DNA of 64,000 bases from JBBSDP01 sp963754335 (GCA_963754335.1 CAVWFQ010000001.1:186001-250000), one strand, 5' to 3'. Shown: positions 8,938 through 19,807, numbered from the stretch's first letter. Notes: a model not told the origin generated them from the sequence alone. Numbers and translations: made by a program.

Positions 8938-10257
8938 TCAGGTATATCGAATGTTCCGGAATTCCGGATCGAAGAATCGGGGCAACAAGGAATCCACTCG
9001 CAGTAGTCCCTGACGTGAAAGCTGAATCGTATCTCCGGCAACCGCCGCATATCCCTCTTCGACGAGGGAGTCGAACCCTTCGCGAAATTCGGTCGTGATT
9101 TCGGCTCCGAACTTGTTCCGGAAATAGCCGGCGTCGAGTGTCCCTTTCTTAAGCAGCAGGATCATTTCCCGAATCAATAGCTGCCGCGGAGAAACCTTGT
9201 ACGCACGATTGATCGGCAGCTCGCCCGCGTCGAGCCGGCTGATGTATTGTTCCCAGGTGTCCAGGTTCTGGTAGTGAACACCCTGGAAATGGCCGAAGGA
9301 GGCAACGCCGGTCCCGACCAGGTCCGCCCCGCGCCAGAGCGAATCGCGATAGACAAAGCCGGCATGACGCTCGGGTTTCACGAGCGTGTACCCGCTGGAG
9401 ACGACGTATCCGGCCGCCTCGAACTGGCCGAACGCATAATCGACCCATGCCCGCTTGGTGTCCCAGCTTGCGACCGGCGAAACGCCGCCGGCCGCTTTGG
9501 CTTCCTTGGCGATTCCCGTGTTGTAAGGCACCTCCATCTGGTAGATCGTGACCGAATCGGGATCGAGCTCGATCGACTTTTCGACGGCGTACTTCCATTT
9601 GTCGTCGGTCTCGCCGAGCATCCCGGCGATCAGATCGATATTGATCTGGGGGAATCCGACCTCGCGCGCCCACTGGTAGGCGCGGGTAATCTCGGGGGAT
9701 TTATGGGCCCGGCCGTTGATGGAAAGAATCTCGTCGTCGAAATGCTCGACGCCCAGGCTCAGCCGGGTCACCCCGATTTTTTTGATGGTCTGAAGCTTCG
9801 ATTCCTTGAGTGTGCCCGGCTCGCATTCAAAGGTGACTTCCCGGGCGGCATCCCAGTTCCAGTTTTCATTGATCCGCTCGACCAGTCGCTCGAGTTGTGC
9901 ATTGCTGAGGTAGGAAGGCGTCCCACCGCCGAAATAAACGAATTCGAACTGGCGGCCGCCGAATCCTTTGCGATGCGCGTACAGCGCAATTTCGCGGGAG
10001 AGGGCTTCAAGATAACCTTCGATTTCGTCGGCGTTCTTATCGGTATAAACGCGGAAATAGCAGAATTTGCAGCGCTTGCGGCAAAAGGGAATGTGAAGAT
10101 AGAGCCCCAGCGGCGTTTGCGGTTTCGGGGGCGCATCCAGCGCCTGCTCGATCGCCGGCCGCTGCTCCGGGGTCCAGACCGAAAAGGGAGGATAGTTGGC
10201 GACGAAATAACTGCCGACTTCCGTCTGCTTCTTCTCGGGGAGCGTCTCTAATTCCAT
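8938..10257 (-). CDS. HemW-like (coproporphyrinogen III oxidase family) radical SAM protein
   Basis: The protein has 439 residues. The radical SAM CX3CX2C motif is C59, C63 and C66 (PFCRKRCKFCYFRVY), followed by FVYFGGGTPSYLS, the SAM-binding Gly motif, and a C-terminal HemW-type winged-helix region (SPRQLLIREMILLLKKGTLD). Related proteins include HemW haem chaperones and other radical SAM oxidoreductases. HemW proteins usually have CXYCXF after the first cysteine; here it is CKFCYF, so it is not a standard HemW. Its likely operon with a chorismate-lyase-like protein and a thioesterase argues against a simple haem role. The substrate is unknown. Confidence 0.8.
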   Translation of the reverse strand: MELETLPEKKQTEVGSYFVANYPPFSVWTPEQRPAIEQALDAPPKPQTPLGLYLHIPFCRKRCKFCYFRVYTDKNADEIEGYLEALSREIALYAHRKGFGGRQFEFVYFGGGTPSYLSNAQLERLVERINENWNWDAAREVTFECEPGTLKESKLQTIKKIGVTRLSLGVEHFDDEILSINGRAHKSPEITRAYQWAREVGFPQINIDLIAGMLGETDDKWKYAVEKSIELDPDSVTIYQMEVPYNTGIAKEAKAAGGVSPVASWDTKRAWVDYAFGQFEAAGYVVSSGYTLVKPERHAGFVYRDSLWRGADLVGTGVASFGHFQGVHYQNLDTWEQYISRLDAGELPINRAYKVSPRQLLIREMILLLKKGTLDAGYFRNKFGAEITTEFREGFDSLVEEGYAAVAGDTIQLSRQGLLRVDSLLPRFFDPEFRNIRYT

Positions 10258-10406
10258 AACGCCAGCTCGTTTGCGGACAACCCAGGTGCGGCCCCTGAAA
10301 CTACCACATCATAGCCCTCTCGGTTGAATGGGAGGAACGCGATGTCTGTTGACGTTTTCCGGCTACGATGGGCAAAGAAACAACTGCCGGAAGGCACAGG
10401 TTCCCT

Positions 10407-10454
10407 CACGCCGGGTCCTGTGGACCCGGATCCGGGTCCACAGGACCCGGCGTG
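10407..10454. repeat. Perfect 48-base palindrome, copy 1
   Basis: A perfect inverted repeat is centred on GGATCC at 10428-10433 with arms of 24 bases (CACGCCGGGTCCTGTGGACC then CGGA). The central 46 bases are identical to a second copy at 32879-32924. It lies downstream of ispH and upstream of the radical SAM gene. The transcript would form a very stable hairpin, but no T-run follows, so a REP-like or RNA-processing role is as likely as termination. Confidence 0.9.
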
Positions 10455-10501
10455 GAAGGTTGGGCAGATTCTTCTGAAGCAGCTTGTAAGCGCGAGGGAA
10501 C

Positions 10502-11439
10502 TTAACCGACGACGACGAGCTTCTTGAGCGATTTGGGCGGCTCGAAGGTGATGTCCTCGGTGGCGATGCTGCGCAATTCGATCTCGGCGTCGAAGTCCTG
10601 CTTGAGGCGTTCGAGCAGGCCGTCCACCAGATGTTCAGGGGCCGAGGCGCCGGCGGTAACGAGAACGGTTTCAACTCCATCCAGCCAGGCGGGATCGACG
10701 CCATTCTGATCGTCGATCAAATAAGCCGGCTTGTTCAGAAAGCGGGCGGTTTCCGCTAATCGCTGGGAATTGGAGGAGTTCTTGCTGCCGATCACAAGCA
10801 CCAGATCCGCCTCGGGCACAAGGCGGCAACCGCCGCCTGGCGATTGGTCGTGGCATAGCAGATGTCTTCCTTCGGCGCGGACCTGATGTTCGGAAACCGG
10901 TCCTTCAGGACGTTGATCATCCTCATCGCGTCGGCCACGCTGAGCGTGGTTTGGGTCACGTAAGCGACTTTATTCGGATCGTGAACCTGCACATTTTGCG
11001 CGTCTTCAGGCGTTTCAACGACGGTAATCGAATCGGGCGCTTCGCCCACAGTGCCAACCGCCTCATCATGATCTGCATGCCCGACAAAGATGATCTGGTA
11101 CCCGTCTCGGGCAAAACGCAACACTTCCAGATGAACCTTGGTCACCAATGGGCAGGTGGCATCGACTTCGCGCAGCCCGCGCGACTTGGATTCCCGGCGA
11201 ATGGAAGGGGAAATGCCGTGAGCGCTGTAAATGACCAGTCCCCCTTCGGGAACTTCCGAAATGCTATCGACGAACGTTACGCCACGGGCGCGGAACCCGT
11301 CCACCACATGGCGGTTATGCACAATCTCATGAAAGACGTAGACCGGCGGGCCCTGAAGCTCCAGGACCTGATCGACCACATCGATCGCCATATTGACGCC
11401 GGCACAGAAGCCGCGGGGGTTTGCGAGCAGGACTTTCAT
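10502..11439 (-). CDS. ispH: 4-hydroxy-3-methylbut-2-enyl diphosphate reductase, one-base shift
   Basis: IspH makes isopentenyl and dimethylallyl diphosphate in the last step of the MEP pathway, using a 4Fe-4S cluster. The three cluster cysteines are visible in NPRGFCAGV, DATCPLVTK and ICYATTNRQAAV. The histidines in FHEIVHNRHVV and IYSAHGISP are also present. The main frame fails near 10815 after QAAVAAL. Adding one base gives VPEADLVLVIGSKNSSNSQR and continues to LFEPPKSLKKL-like text ending at 10502 (read as ITFEPPKSLKKLVVVG). This essential gene is almost certainly intact in the organism. The start at 11439 has AAGGTAG upstream. Restored length is about 313 residues, normal for the family. 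Confidence 0.92.
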
Positions 11440-11571
11440 CGTAGTGCCTACCTTATCGCCATTTTGCGCCGAAAGTCCACAGTCCTTGCGGTCACTCATG
11501 AAAGAGCACTTGTGCCCTTCCGATTGCAGAACTACGATTCCGCATCAACTCATTCGTGGGAAATTGGGCAA

Positions 11572-12001
11572 TGGTTCGACGATTCAAATCGATTGGTTTC
11601 CTGCGCAGGACAGAAGATTTGCCCCTTTTTCTTGTTTTCGCGCTGTTGATTGTTTCACGCGCCGCCAGGGCTGACGATACAGCGCCGGAACAAGGCAAAG
11701 TCCAGGTCCCCGATGCTTCGGTCCTGAAGGATGAGTCAGCCACAATCCTCGACATTTACAAGAATGATTTCACGCAGGCGAAGAAACTAGACGAACGCGC
11801 TGTCCTGGCGAAGAAGCTGCTTCAAGCCGGCCAGGAAACTTCAAAGGACTTGAATGGCCGGTACGCATTGCTGATCAAGGCCAGGGATATTGGCGCCGAG
11901 TCGGGGGACGTGGAAACGGCGTTCGGAGCCGCCGACGAAATCAGCAAAGGTTATGAAGTTGATGCGGTGAAGCTGACGGCGGATCTGGTTAAGCTGGATT
12001 A
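11572..12001 (+). CDS. Small secreted protein resembling an N-terminal module of larger planctomycete proteins
   Basis: The predicted protein is about 142 residues. A hydrophobic signal (LFLVFALLIVSRAARADD) is followed by an all-helical segment with a TPR-like feel (LARKLLQAGQE-like text, read here as VLAKKLLQAGQETSKDLNGR, then IGAESGDVETAFGAADEI and SKGYEVDAVKLTADLVKL). In my recollection similar segments stand at the front of larger planctomycete extracellular proteins; here the stop follows directly, so this may be a free module or a truncated gene. The start is weakly defined, with an in-frame alternative at 11556. It has no clear operon partner. Function unknown. Confidence 0.6.
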
Positions 12002-12087
12002 GCGGGAAACAGCATTGAGGGACTCTGTTCCGGACCGCTCAATGAATCAGGGTATGGGTGTACACTAACCGTAGAGGTGGATTTCCC

Positions 12088-13396
12088 GTGGCTCAGATTC
12101 GTCCCTTCACCGGCGTGCATTTTTCCAGGGAGCGCGACGCGGATCTCTCAAAGCTGATCGCCCCGCCGTATGACGTGCTGGACGAGGCGGACCGCAAGGC
12201 CCTTCAGGCCGCTCATCCCCACAATATCGTCAACATCGATCTGCCCCACCTGCCGGCCAAATCGGCCGGTCCCGATGAAGTCTACGAACGAGCCAACCTG
12301 ACACTCCAGGCGTGGCTGAAGGCGGGTATTCTCAAACGCGATTCGCGGGGAGCGCTCTATCCCTATGCGCAAAGCTTCAAACATGGCGAAAGAACTTTCC
12401 ACCGCCGCGGGTTCATCGCGCTGGTTCGCCTTTCCCCCTTCGGAGCCGGACACGTCGTTCCGCACGAGAAAACATATAAGGGTCCGATCGAAGACCGGCT
12501 TAAGCTGATGCGCGCCACCGGCATGCAGCTCTCGCCGATCTTTGGGCTCTTCAGCGACCCGCGCAACGAAGTAACCAATCTGCTTTATCACAATCTCGGC
12601 AAGCCGGAGTACACCGGCACGCACAACGGCGTGAAAAACGACATGTGGAGCGTGACCGACGGCGAAACGGAAAACCGGGTGATCGATCTGATGGGAACCA
12701 AGCCAGTCTACATCGCAGACGGGCACCATCGCTATACGACCGCTCTCCAGTTTCAAAAGGAGGCCGAAGCGCAGGCCGGCGGGCCGCTGCCAGCGCATCA
12801 TCCCGCCAATTTCTGCATGTTTGTACTCGTCGGAATGCAGGATGACGGGTTGCTCATCCTGCCGACCCATCGTCTGATCGGCGGCCTCGATTCATTCGAC
12901 ATCGATACCTTCAGCAAGCTCGTCGCCGCCGATTTCGAAATCAGTGAAATGGCGGTCTGGGCCGACCGTCTGCCCGACGCCGTCCATTCATTGGCGGCCG
13001 ACGCGCCCAATACGTTCGGCCTCTTCGACGGCAAAACACGCAAGCTCTACACGCTGCGCCTGAAGAATCCGAATCTGCTCGCCAGGTTCGAGCCGGGCCA
13101 GAGCGGCGTGGCGCAGCCTGGACGTGGCGATCCTGCAACGCTATCTGCTCGACGAAATTCTCCAGCCGAAATTTGCCGGCGGCAGGGAATTGACCAAAGG
13201 ATACACCGCCGATCCCTACGCGATCGCGCCGCAGGTGGACGGGACGCGTTACCAGATCGCCATTCTTCTAAAACCAACTCCCCTCCATGCTCTGGAAGAA
13301 CTCGGCAGGCACGGCGAAGTCATGCCGCAAAAGAGCACGTTTTTCTTCCCGAAGCTCGCAACGGGAATGGTGATGTACCCGCTAACACCGCAGTAG
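12088..13396 (+). CDS. DUF1015 family protein, one-base shift
   Basis: The start is the GTG at 12088, with GAGGTGG upstream, giving VAQIRPFTGVHFS. Conserved DUF1015 blocks are LIAPPYDVLDEADR, AAHPHNIVNIDLP, HEKTYKGPIEDRLKLMRATG and the signature IADGHHRYTTALQF. After FEPGQSGV the main frame degrades; moving one base near 13110 gives LDVAILQRYLLDEIL and continues through STFFFPKLATGMVMYPL to the stop at 13396. The restored length, about 436 residues, is normal. The biochemical role of the family is not established. It is convergent with the secretin gene. Confidence 0.85.
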
Positions 13397-13552
13397 CGGC
13401 AAATTCCAAATTCCAAGCACCAAAGCCCAAATAAGTCTCAAAAACCAAACCGGCGGAAAACGCACGTCGAGAGCGCTCCCGTTTGGAATTTTCCCCTTTT
13501 GGTCATTGGAATTTTTTTGGGCTTTGGTCTTTGGGATTTGGAATTTGCCGCG
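13396..13552. repeat. Long imperfect hairpin between convergent genes
   Basis: GCGGCAAATTCCAAATTCC at the left is matched by GGATTTGGAATTTGCCGC at the right. Inner parts (caccaaagcccaaat against gggctttggtct) also pair, with a loop of about 60 bases. It lies between DUF1015 and the secretin gene and probably terminates both. Confidence 0.65.
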
Positions 13553-13628
13553 AACGTGAGCGGTGAAAACAGAACCGGCAACCCCGAAAGGCTGCCAGTC
13601 TGAATATCACTATGAATCTGAAGCGGCT

Positions 13629-16600
13629 CTATGTTCCCAATTTGCTCGTGAGCAGCGGGAACTGCTTCTGTTCGATTTCCTTCTCGATCAGAATGGTCGG
13701 CTTGACGAGGATGAGCAGGATCTGTTCGTCCTTGGCCATCGACCGGTTGGTAAAGAGCCGTTTGAGGAACGGGATCTTGGAGAGGACGGGAACGCCGGCC
13801 TCTTTTTCGACCTCGCCGGCGAGAGTCTGCCCGCCGAGCAGAAGCGTGCCGCCATCGGGAACGCTGACGGTAGTCTTCACTTCGGTGAGCTGAATTTCCG
13901 GGACCTGAATCGTTCCGGTGGGCGCGACACCGCTGACGCCGCCGACCACGATCGGCTGTGCGGCAGTGCCGCCGGGGAGGGTCGAGCCGCCGTTCTGGAA
14001 GGTGAAATCTTCGATGTCGAGCAGGTTGGAGAGTTCGGGCCGAAGCGTGAGTGTTACATATTTTCGATCGGCTGAAACGGTCGCCGACACGTCGAGCAGA
14101 ACGCCGGTCTCTACGACGCTGACGGTCGGCGTGAACGAACTGATGCCGGTGCCGACTGCCGCCGTGAGGTTACTGACATAGGCCTTCTGCGTGGCCACGA
14201 GAACATAGGCGCGCTGGCCGTTAAAGAGTGTAACCCGCGGCGCCGTCACTTCCGTCGCGGTATTGGTCACCTCGGTGGCGCGAAGGAGAAGCGAGACCTG
14301 GAAGTCATCCAGGTAGGTAATGGCGGTGCTCAGTCCGGTCGCGGTGGAGGCGACCGGCGTGTTGCCGATGCTGCCCGGCACGCCGGTCGTCGGAAGCTGC
14401 GTAAACTGCGAGCTTTGCTGGAGAATGGGGATATCGGTTCCGGGTCCGGTGGGTCCGCCGAACACCTTCGAGTTTTTCCCATTCAGGTTGAAGGCCATGT
14501 TCAGGTCGACCCCGACATCGTCCATGAAATTGCGCTGGACGGTGAGGAATCGGGTTTCGACCGTGACCTGGATCGCCCGGGTTTCACGAAGCTGCTCGAG
14601 CAGGTTGACCAGTTGGCGCTGGTTTTCCGGGGTCTGGGTAACGATGAGCTGGCCGGACAGTTCTTTGATCGATCCGACCGAACCACCGGCGTCGCGCCAG
14701 CTGTCGGGCGCGACCGTATCAGTGATCAGCTTGATGATCTGATCGACCAGTTCCTGGCGGGTGGGGCCTTTTTCTTCCGTATTTTGCTGCTGGCCGCCGT
14801 TGGCGAAGAGGCCGCCCTGTCCGCCGCCGCCACCGCCGCCGCCACCACCGCCGCCGGCGCCGCCAGCGCCGCCGCCCTGGCTTCCGCTGCTCTGGGACGT
14901 CAGGCTGAAGTCCGGCGCATCATTGAAGTCAGGGATGTTGATGATCAGGTCGCGGATGTCGTACACGCGAGTCGCGGTATTCTTACCAAGCTCTTCGGCG
15001 GTGGCGATGGTGATGACGCCGTCGTCAATCGTGTATCCGAGTTTGGTTGTTCCGCCACCCACGCTGTCGAGGATGATTCCGAGCGCCTTGGAGAACTTGA
15101 CGTTGCGCAGCTTTGCGGTGACGGGCGCATTGCGATCGATGCCCGCCCCTTCCAGGCTCTTCCAGTTGACGAAAATGTTCGCCCCGCTCACGTCGCGGAG
15201 GAAATCAACCACGTCGTTGAATCCGACTCCATCGAAGGTCAACTCCGGCAGCGGGCGATCGAGCTGCGCCTGTACGGCTCGGTCTTCCTTGTTTTCGCCA
15301 TGCTCGGCCTGGACCGTCTGATCGCGGGTCTGGCTGATATCCGGCCAATCCGCCGGGTAACGCAGGATATCGTCATACGGGATCATCTTCTCTTCGGCGG
15401 CATTGAGCCGCCGGGTGAAATTCAGATCCTTCTGCTGCATGAACAGACGCTGCTGGGCGAAATTGAATTTGTCTTCCAGAAGCGGCCGAACGCCGGTCGC
15501 GTATTCGTTGGTGGGATCGAGAACCAGAATCTGGTCCACCACACCGAGCGCTTCGCGATATCGACCTTCTTCGGTCAGCCGCATGGCCGTCGCCCGCAGA
15601 TCCGCAACGGTGCGACGACGCTCGTTCGCGTCGCGACTCCTTCTGAGCATTGAGGCGACCGGCCACATCCAGTTCATTCTTCCGAGTCGCGTCATCGATC
15701 TCCTGCTGGCGGGCGGTATCGAGCGCGAGTTGCGTCTGGCGAATCTGGTTATCGAAATTCCGCAGGGCTTCCGGCGTGAAGATGTTGGGATCCTGATTGC
15801 GGGCGACTTCGGCGGTCTGAAGATCGGTTGAAGCGGCTTGAAAATCCTTGCGACCAATGGCCGCCCGGGCGTTCGCGATCGCCTGGTCGAACTGATACGT
15901 GATCTCCTGAATCTTGATCTGAATGCGATGCTGCTGATCATCCAGCAGGCTCGTATTCTGAGTACTCCGGTTTTGCAGGATCAGGATGCGATTCAGCCCG
16001 GCTTTAGCCTGGGGGTTGTCTGGATCGAGTGCGACGGCCTGCGAATAAAGCTGCCGCGCCTGGTCCAGATTGGTGCTCTCGGCGGCAACGGCCTGTTTGG
16101 TTTTCTGTTGACTGTCGTATTGATCCTGCTGACGCTGAATTTCCTGAAGCCGCGAAGTGGTCTTCAGATCCTCCAATGCCTTTTCCTCTGTTGATGGAGC
16201 AGGGGCCGGGACAGCGGCAGGCGGCGTTTGTGCGACAGACGGCGACGGGGTCACTTCTGGAGCGGTAGTCGGCGCCTGAGCAACTTCTGGAGCGGTGGTC
16301 GGGGCTGTCGCCGGAGACTCGGACGGAGCAGGGGCCTGGGCGACTGCCGGCTCGGTCGTCGGCGGTGTTGACGGAACTGCCGGCGCCGCGGGCGCGGGCG
16401 GGGTTTGTGAAGCCAGCTTCCGCTCCGTCTCGGCACGGTCGGCGTTTTCCTTCGTGTCCATCCGCGCCAGGTAGTGGGCGGCGCTGTCTTCAAAGAGCCC
16501 GGGCTTGTAGCCGCCGTCTCGCGCGCCTTCAAAATCTTTTCGGGCGGCGATCCAGTCTCCTTTGCGGAATTCGTCACGGGCGCGCAGATAATATTGACGG

Positions 16601-17307
16601 GCAGTCAAGGCCGGCGCGGCGGGCGTTTCGGCCGGGGCAGCGGCGGGCGCCGGAGCCGGCGCGGGGGTTTCGGCCACAGGTTGTGTCGCGGGGGCCGGGG
16701 TTTCAGCCACCGGTTGTGCCGCGGGGGCCGGGGTGGCGGCTACGGGTTGCGTCGCTGGCGCGGGGGCCGCGGCTTCAGGTTGTGTGGCAGGAGCGGCCGG
16801 AGCGGGGGCCACTGTAACGGGTGCCGGAGCAGGCGCAGCCGGCTGGGCGGCGGCGGCGTCAGCTTCCGCCTTGGCGCGGTCAGCCGCCTCCTTCTTGTCC
16901 ATTCGCGCCAGATATTCGGTTGGGGCAGGTCCTTCGAAGAGACCAGGCTTGTAGCCGTTGTCGCGGGCCGCCTCAAGGTTCTTGCGGGCGTTGATCCAAT
17001 CGCCGGAGCGATATTGCTGCTGGCCCAGGCGATAAGCGTCTTTCGGCGAAACCACCGGCAACGCGGGTGTCACCGGCGCATCGGCTGCGGGCGCTGCCGG
17101 GGTGGCCGCGTCCGGCTGAGTCGATGGAGCGGCCGCCGGCTTGGTGTCCGGGGTTGCTTCATCAGCATAAACGCGCGAGATCCGGGCCAGGCTCGCGGAC
17201 ACGGCCATGGTAGCGGCCAGGCCGAGCGCGGTAAGCCGGCCTTTGTGAAGGGGCCTGGGTCCGTGCAGTTCTTGAGCCGACGACGTGCCGAAACGGTCGA
17301 ACAACAC
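13629..17307 (-). CDS. Very large secretin (GspD/PilQ-like) with TPR-like N-terminus, one-base shift
   Basis: About 1,226 codons. After a signal-like segment come two copies of a TPR-like module (YRLGQQQYRSGDWINARKNL near residue 95 and YLRARDEFRKGDWIAARKDF near 240), joined by long Ala-Pro-Thr linkers. A coiled region (DQARQLYSQAVALDPDNPQA) follows, then a secretin N0/STN-type domain (LTFDGVGFNDVVDFLRDVSG), an N-domain near a 20-glycine-rich loop, and the secretin core ending VPDGGTLLLGGQT and GVPVLSKIPFLKRLF. Secretins form outer-membrane pores for type II secretion or type IV pili. The frame shifts near 15645 (AGRLNAQKES then ANERRRTVADLR). No other secretion gene adjoins it. Confidence 0.87.
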
Positions 17308-17859
17308 GATGTTTCTCCTGAGCGGAAGAACGTTTCCGCGGCGTTATCCGGCCGCAATACAGGGGAGCTGGGGTCCGCTCCACCCGTACGCCACTGCGTC
17401 CGGCGAACTTGCGCTACGATCCGCAACAAAAAAACACGCCTGCAGTCCTGACGGAAACCGGGGCGGTTGTTGAGCGAATCGTCGGGGCATGCGCAAAAAA
17501 ATCGGTCTGATGTCGAATCCAGGGTGCATGTCAGTCCTCAATCACCTTCAGGCAAACACGCCTTTCGGCAAAGGCACCTGTATTTGATTGAGCAGACGCA
17601 ACGAGCCCGTGTCGGTAAGGCTCCGCCTTCCGATTGGCCATCCGTCAGGACAGCCACCGGATTGGGCGTAAGTGTATGAAAACGCCAATCGGGTTGCAAA
17701 TAAAATCGTCCGGCGCAGCGTATTTCCATCAACGTCCGAGAATCAGCAATCCGTCGGCGCACTCCAAATCGGCTTTGACCGATAAAAACTTCAAAATGGG
17801 GGCTTGAATCCGGTTTTGATTGCGGGCCGCAAGGGAGCGCGCTACGATCGGGGCAAATC
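17308..17859. other. Intergenic region without a supported gene
   Basis: This gap separates divergent genes. Short frames here have no start signal or recognisable product. A weak promoter is visible at 17820-17848 on the plus strand: TTGCGG, a 17-base spacer, then TACGAT. It would place the start of transcription only a few bases before the Uma2 remnant. Confidence 0.5.
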
Positions 17860-18361
17860 ATGACGACGACGATCCGAACAATTCCTCCGTCGCGTCCCGG
17901 CGGCGACACCTCAATTCCTCCCCTTCAGAACGGCGATCGCCTCTCGCGGGCGGAATTTGAGCGGCGTTATGCCGCGATGCCGCAGTCCCAAAAAGCCGAA
18001 CTCATCGAAGGAATCGTTTATCTCATGTCGCCTCCCATCTCGGATACGCATAGTGGACCCCATTTCAATCTCATCGGCTGGCTGGCAGTCTATGCGTGGG
18101 CGACTGAAGGCGTCGCTGGAGGAGACAACGGAACCTTGCGCCTGGATCTGGACAACGAACCGCAACCCGATGCATTTCTTCGAATCGAGAGCGAATCTGG
18201 CGGGCAATCGCGCGTGAGCAAGGACGCTCGATGCCGCCGCACTCGTTAAAGGCGACATGCGTCGGGTCAATGCAATATTGCAGGAAAGTCTCAAGTCGCC
18301 CGAGCACGCCGCGTTTGTGGAACAATTGAAGGCGAAGCGCAGCCCTTCGGGCGGCCGCTAA
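17860..18361 (+). pseudogene. Uma2-family (DUF820) nuclease-like gene with internal deletion
   Basis: The N-terminal part is typical of Uma2: RLSRAEFERRYAAMPQSQKA, ELIEGIVYLMSPP, HFNLIGWLAVYAWATEGVAG and NEPQPDAFLRI, which includes the aspartate of the PD-(D/E)XK-like site. It breaks off after GGQSRV. A second frame from about 18226 gives the usual C-terminus (LDAAALVKGDMRRVNAILQ, then SPEHAAFVEQLK) to the stop at 18361. About 60 residues with the ExK half of the active site are missing. Uma2 proteins are abundant in planctomycetes and cyanobacteria; function is unsettled. This copy is probably inactive. Confidence 0.78.
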
Positions 18362-18404
18362 AAAGGAGTTCAATTTTCCTGGAATTAATCCGCGGTCAAC
18401 GATC

Positions 18405-19715
18405 TTACTTTTCCTTGACCCGCTCGATGTCCGCGCCGACTGCCTGGAGTTTCTTCTCGATCTTTTCGTAACCGCGATCGATGTGATAGACGCGATCGAT
18501 TCGCGTGGTGCCACGGGCGACGAGGCCCGCCAGCACCAATGCGGCCGATGCACGCAGGTCGCTGGCCATGACGCTGGCGCCTTGCAATTCCTTCACGCCC
18601 TGGATGATCGCGGTCGGGCCTTCCTTGCGGATGCGGGCACCCATTCGATTCAATTCTCCGACGTGCAGGAAGCGATCGGGGAAGATCCGCTCGGTGATGA
18701 CGCTGATCCCGTCACCCAGGCAGAGCAAAGCCATGAGCTGGGCCTGCAGGTCGGTCGGGAAGCCGGGGAAAGGCTGCGTGGTCATCTCCACGTTATTGAG
18801 CCGGCGTGAGCTTGAGACGAATACCGTCCCGTTCTCACGCTCGATGCGCACGCCAATCTCTTCGAGCCGATCCGCGACGGCGATCAGGTGATCGAGATTG
18901 CAGTTTTTCAGCTCGAGTTCGCCGTTGGTGATGGCGGCGGCAATGATGAATGTGCCGGCTTCGATGCGGTCGGGGATGATGCGGTGCTCGGCACCGACCA
19001 GTTTGTCGACGCCTTCGATGCGAATTTCCGGCGTGCCGTGACCCTTGATTTTCGCGCCCATCTTGATGAGCAGCTCGGCGCAATCGGAAACTTCCGGCTC
19101 GCAGGCCGCGCCGACCAGAACCGTTTCCCCTTCGGCCAGGGCGGCGGCGCACATCACGTTGATCGTGCCGAGCACGGTCGGACCCTGGGCCCCGCCGAGA
19201 TACATGCGGCACCCTTTGAGCCGGCCACGGACTTCGCCGACGATATTGCCGTTTTCGGTGCGGAAGTTCGCGCCGAGCTTTTGCAGACCGCGTACGTGCA
19301 GATCGACCGGCCGGTCGCCGATCGCGCATCCGCCGGGGATTGACACGATCGCCTTGCCGCGCTTGGCCAGCAACGGCCCAAGCACGCAGATGCTCGCCCG
19401 CATCGTCTTGACGATGTCGTATCGCGCTTCGCACTGCTTTTCGTCGCGAACTTCGATATCCAGCGGGCCGTTCAGCGCCGGTCGGCCACCGGCCGTCGCG
19501 TCGGCGTCCGGCTCATGGCGGTAAACATGACATCCCAGCTCACCGATGAGCTTGGTCATGGAATCGATGTCGCTCAGCCGCGGAACGCTGTGCAGGGTGG
19601 TCTTGCCTTCGGCCAGAAGACAGGCCGCCACAATCGGCAGCGCGCTGTTCTTGCTGCCGCTGACTTCAATTTTGCCTTTGAGTCGAGTTCCGCCACGAAT
19701 GACGAATGAATCCAT
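18405..19715 (-). CDS. murA: UDP-N-acetylglucosamine 1-carboxyvinyltransferase
   Basis: MurA transfers enolpyruvate from PEP to UDP-GlcNAc, the first committed step of peptidoglycan synthesis. The 436-residue length is normal. Visible residues are Lys22-Asn23 in VSGSKNSALPIV, the catalytic cysteine C130 in IPGGCAIGDRPVDLH (the fosfomycin target), the DRIEAGTFIIAAAITNGE segment, PFPGFPTDLQAQLMAL, and the C-terminal DLRASAALVLAGL. The start at 19715 has AAGGACG upstream. Its presence supports a peptidoglycan wall in this organism. It stands alone on the minus strand, outside any mur cluster. Confidence 0.96.
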   Translation of the reverse strand: MDSFVIRGGTRLKGKIEVSGSKNSALPIVAACLLAEGKTTLHSVPRLSDIDSMTKLIGELGCHVYRHEPDADATAGGRPALNGPLDIEVRDEKQCEARYDIVKTMRASICVLGPLLAKRGKAIVSIPGGCAIGDRPVDLHVRGLQKLGANFRTENGNIVGEVRGRLKGCRMYLGGAQGPTVLGTINVMCAAALAEGETVLVGAACEPEVSDCAELLIKMGAKIKGHGTPEIRIEGVDKLVGAEHRIIPDRIEAGTFIIAAAITNGELELKNCNLDHLIAVADRLEEIGVRIERENGTVFVSSSRRLNNVEMTTQPFPGFPTDLQAQLMALLCLGDGISVITERIFPDRFLHVGELNRMGARIRKEGPTAIIQGVKELQGASVMASDLRASAALVLAGLVARGTTRIDRVYHIDRGYEKIEKKLQAVGADIERVKEK

Positions 19716-19807
19716 TTGAGCCCGTCCTTGGGCAGGTTTTCGAATTGCGGCGAGCGGCGGCGCCCGCCATGCAATTGCGACAACCCATGCCCGAAATGTT
19801 TTGGCGC

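Noticed and set aside
10324..10527. Short frame encoding a PGPVDPDPGPQDP-like peptide
   Set aside because: It only translates the 48-base palindrome; the same peptide appears at the second copy near 32900.
14415..15653. A 412-codon plus-strand frame
   Set aside because: It is the antisense of the secretin core; its Ala-rich composition arises from the glycine-rich loop.
16474..17451. Arg/Gly-rich plus-strand frame of about 325 codons
   Set aside because: It is opposite the Ala-Pro linkers of the secretin and has no start signal or known domain.
17467..17909. Two short frames in the gap upstream of the secretin
   Set aside because: No ribosome-binding site, no recognisable family, and odd composition.
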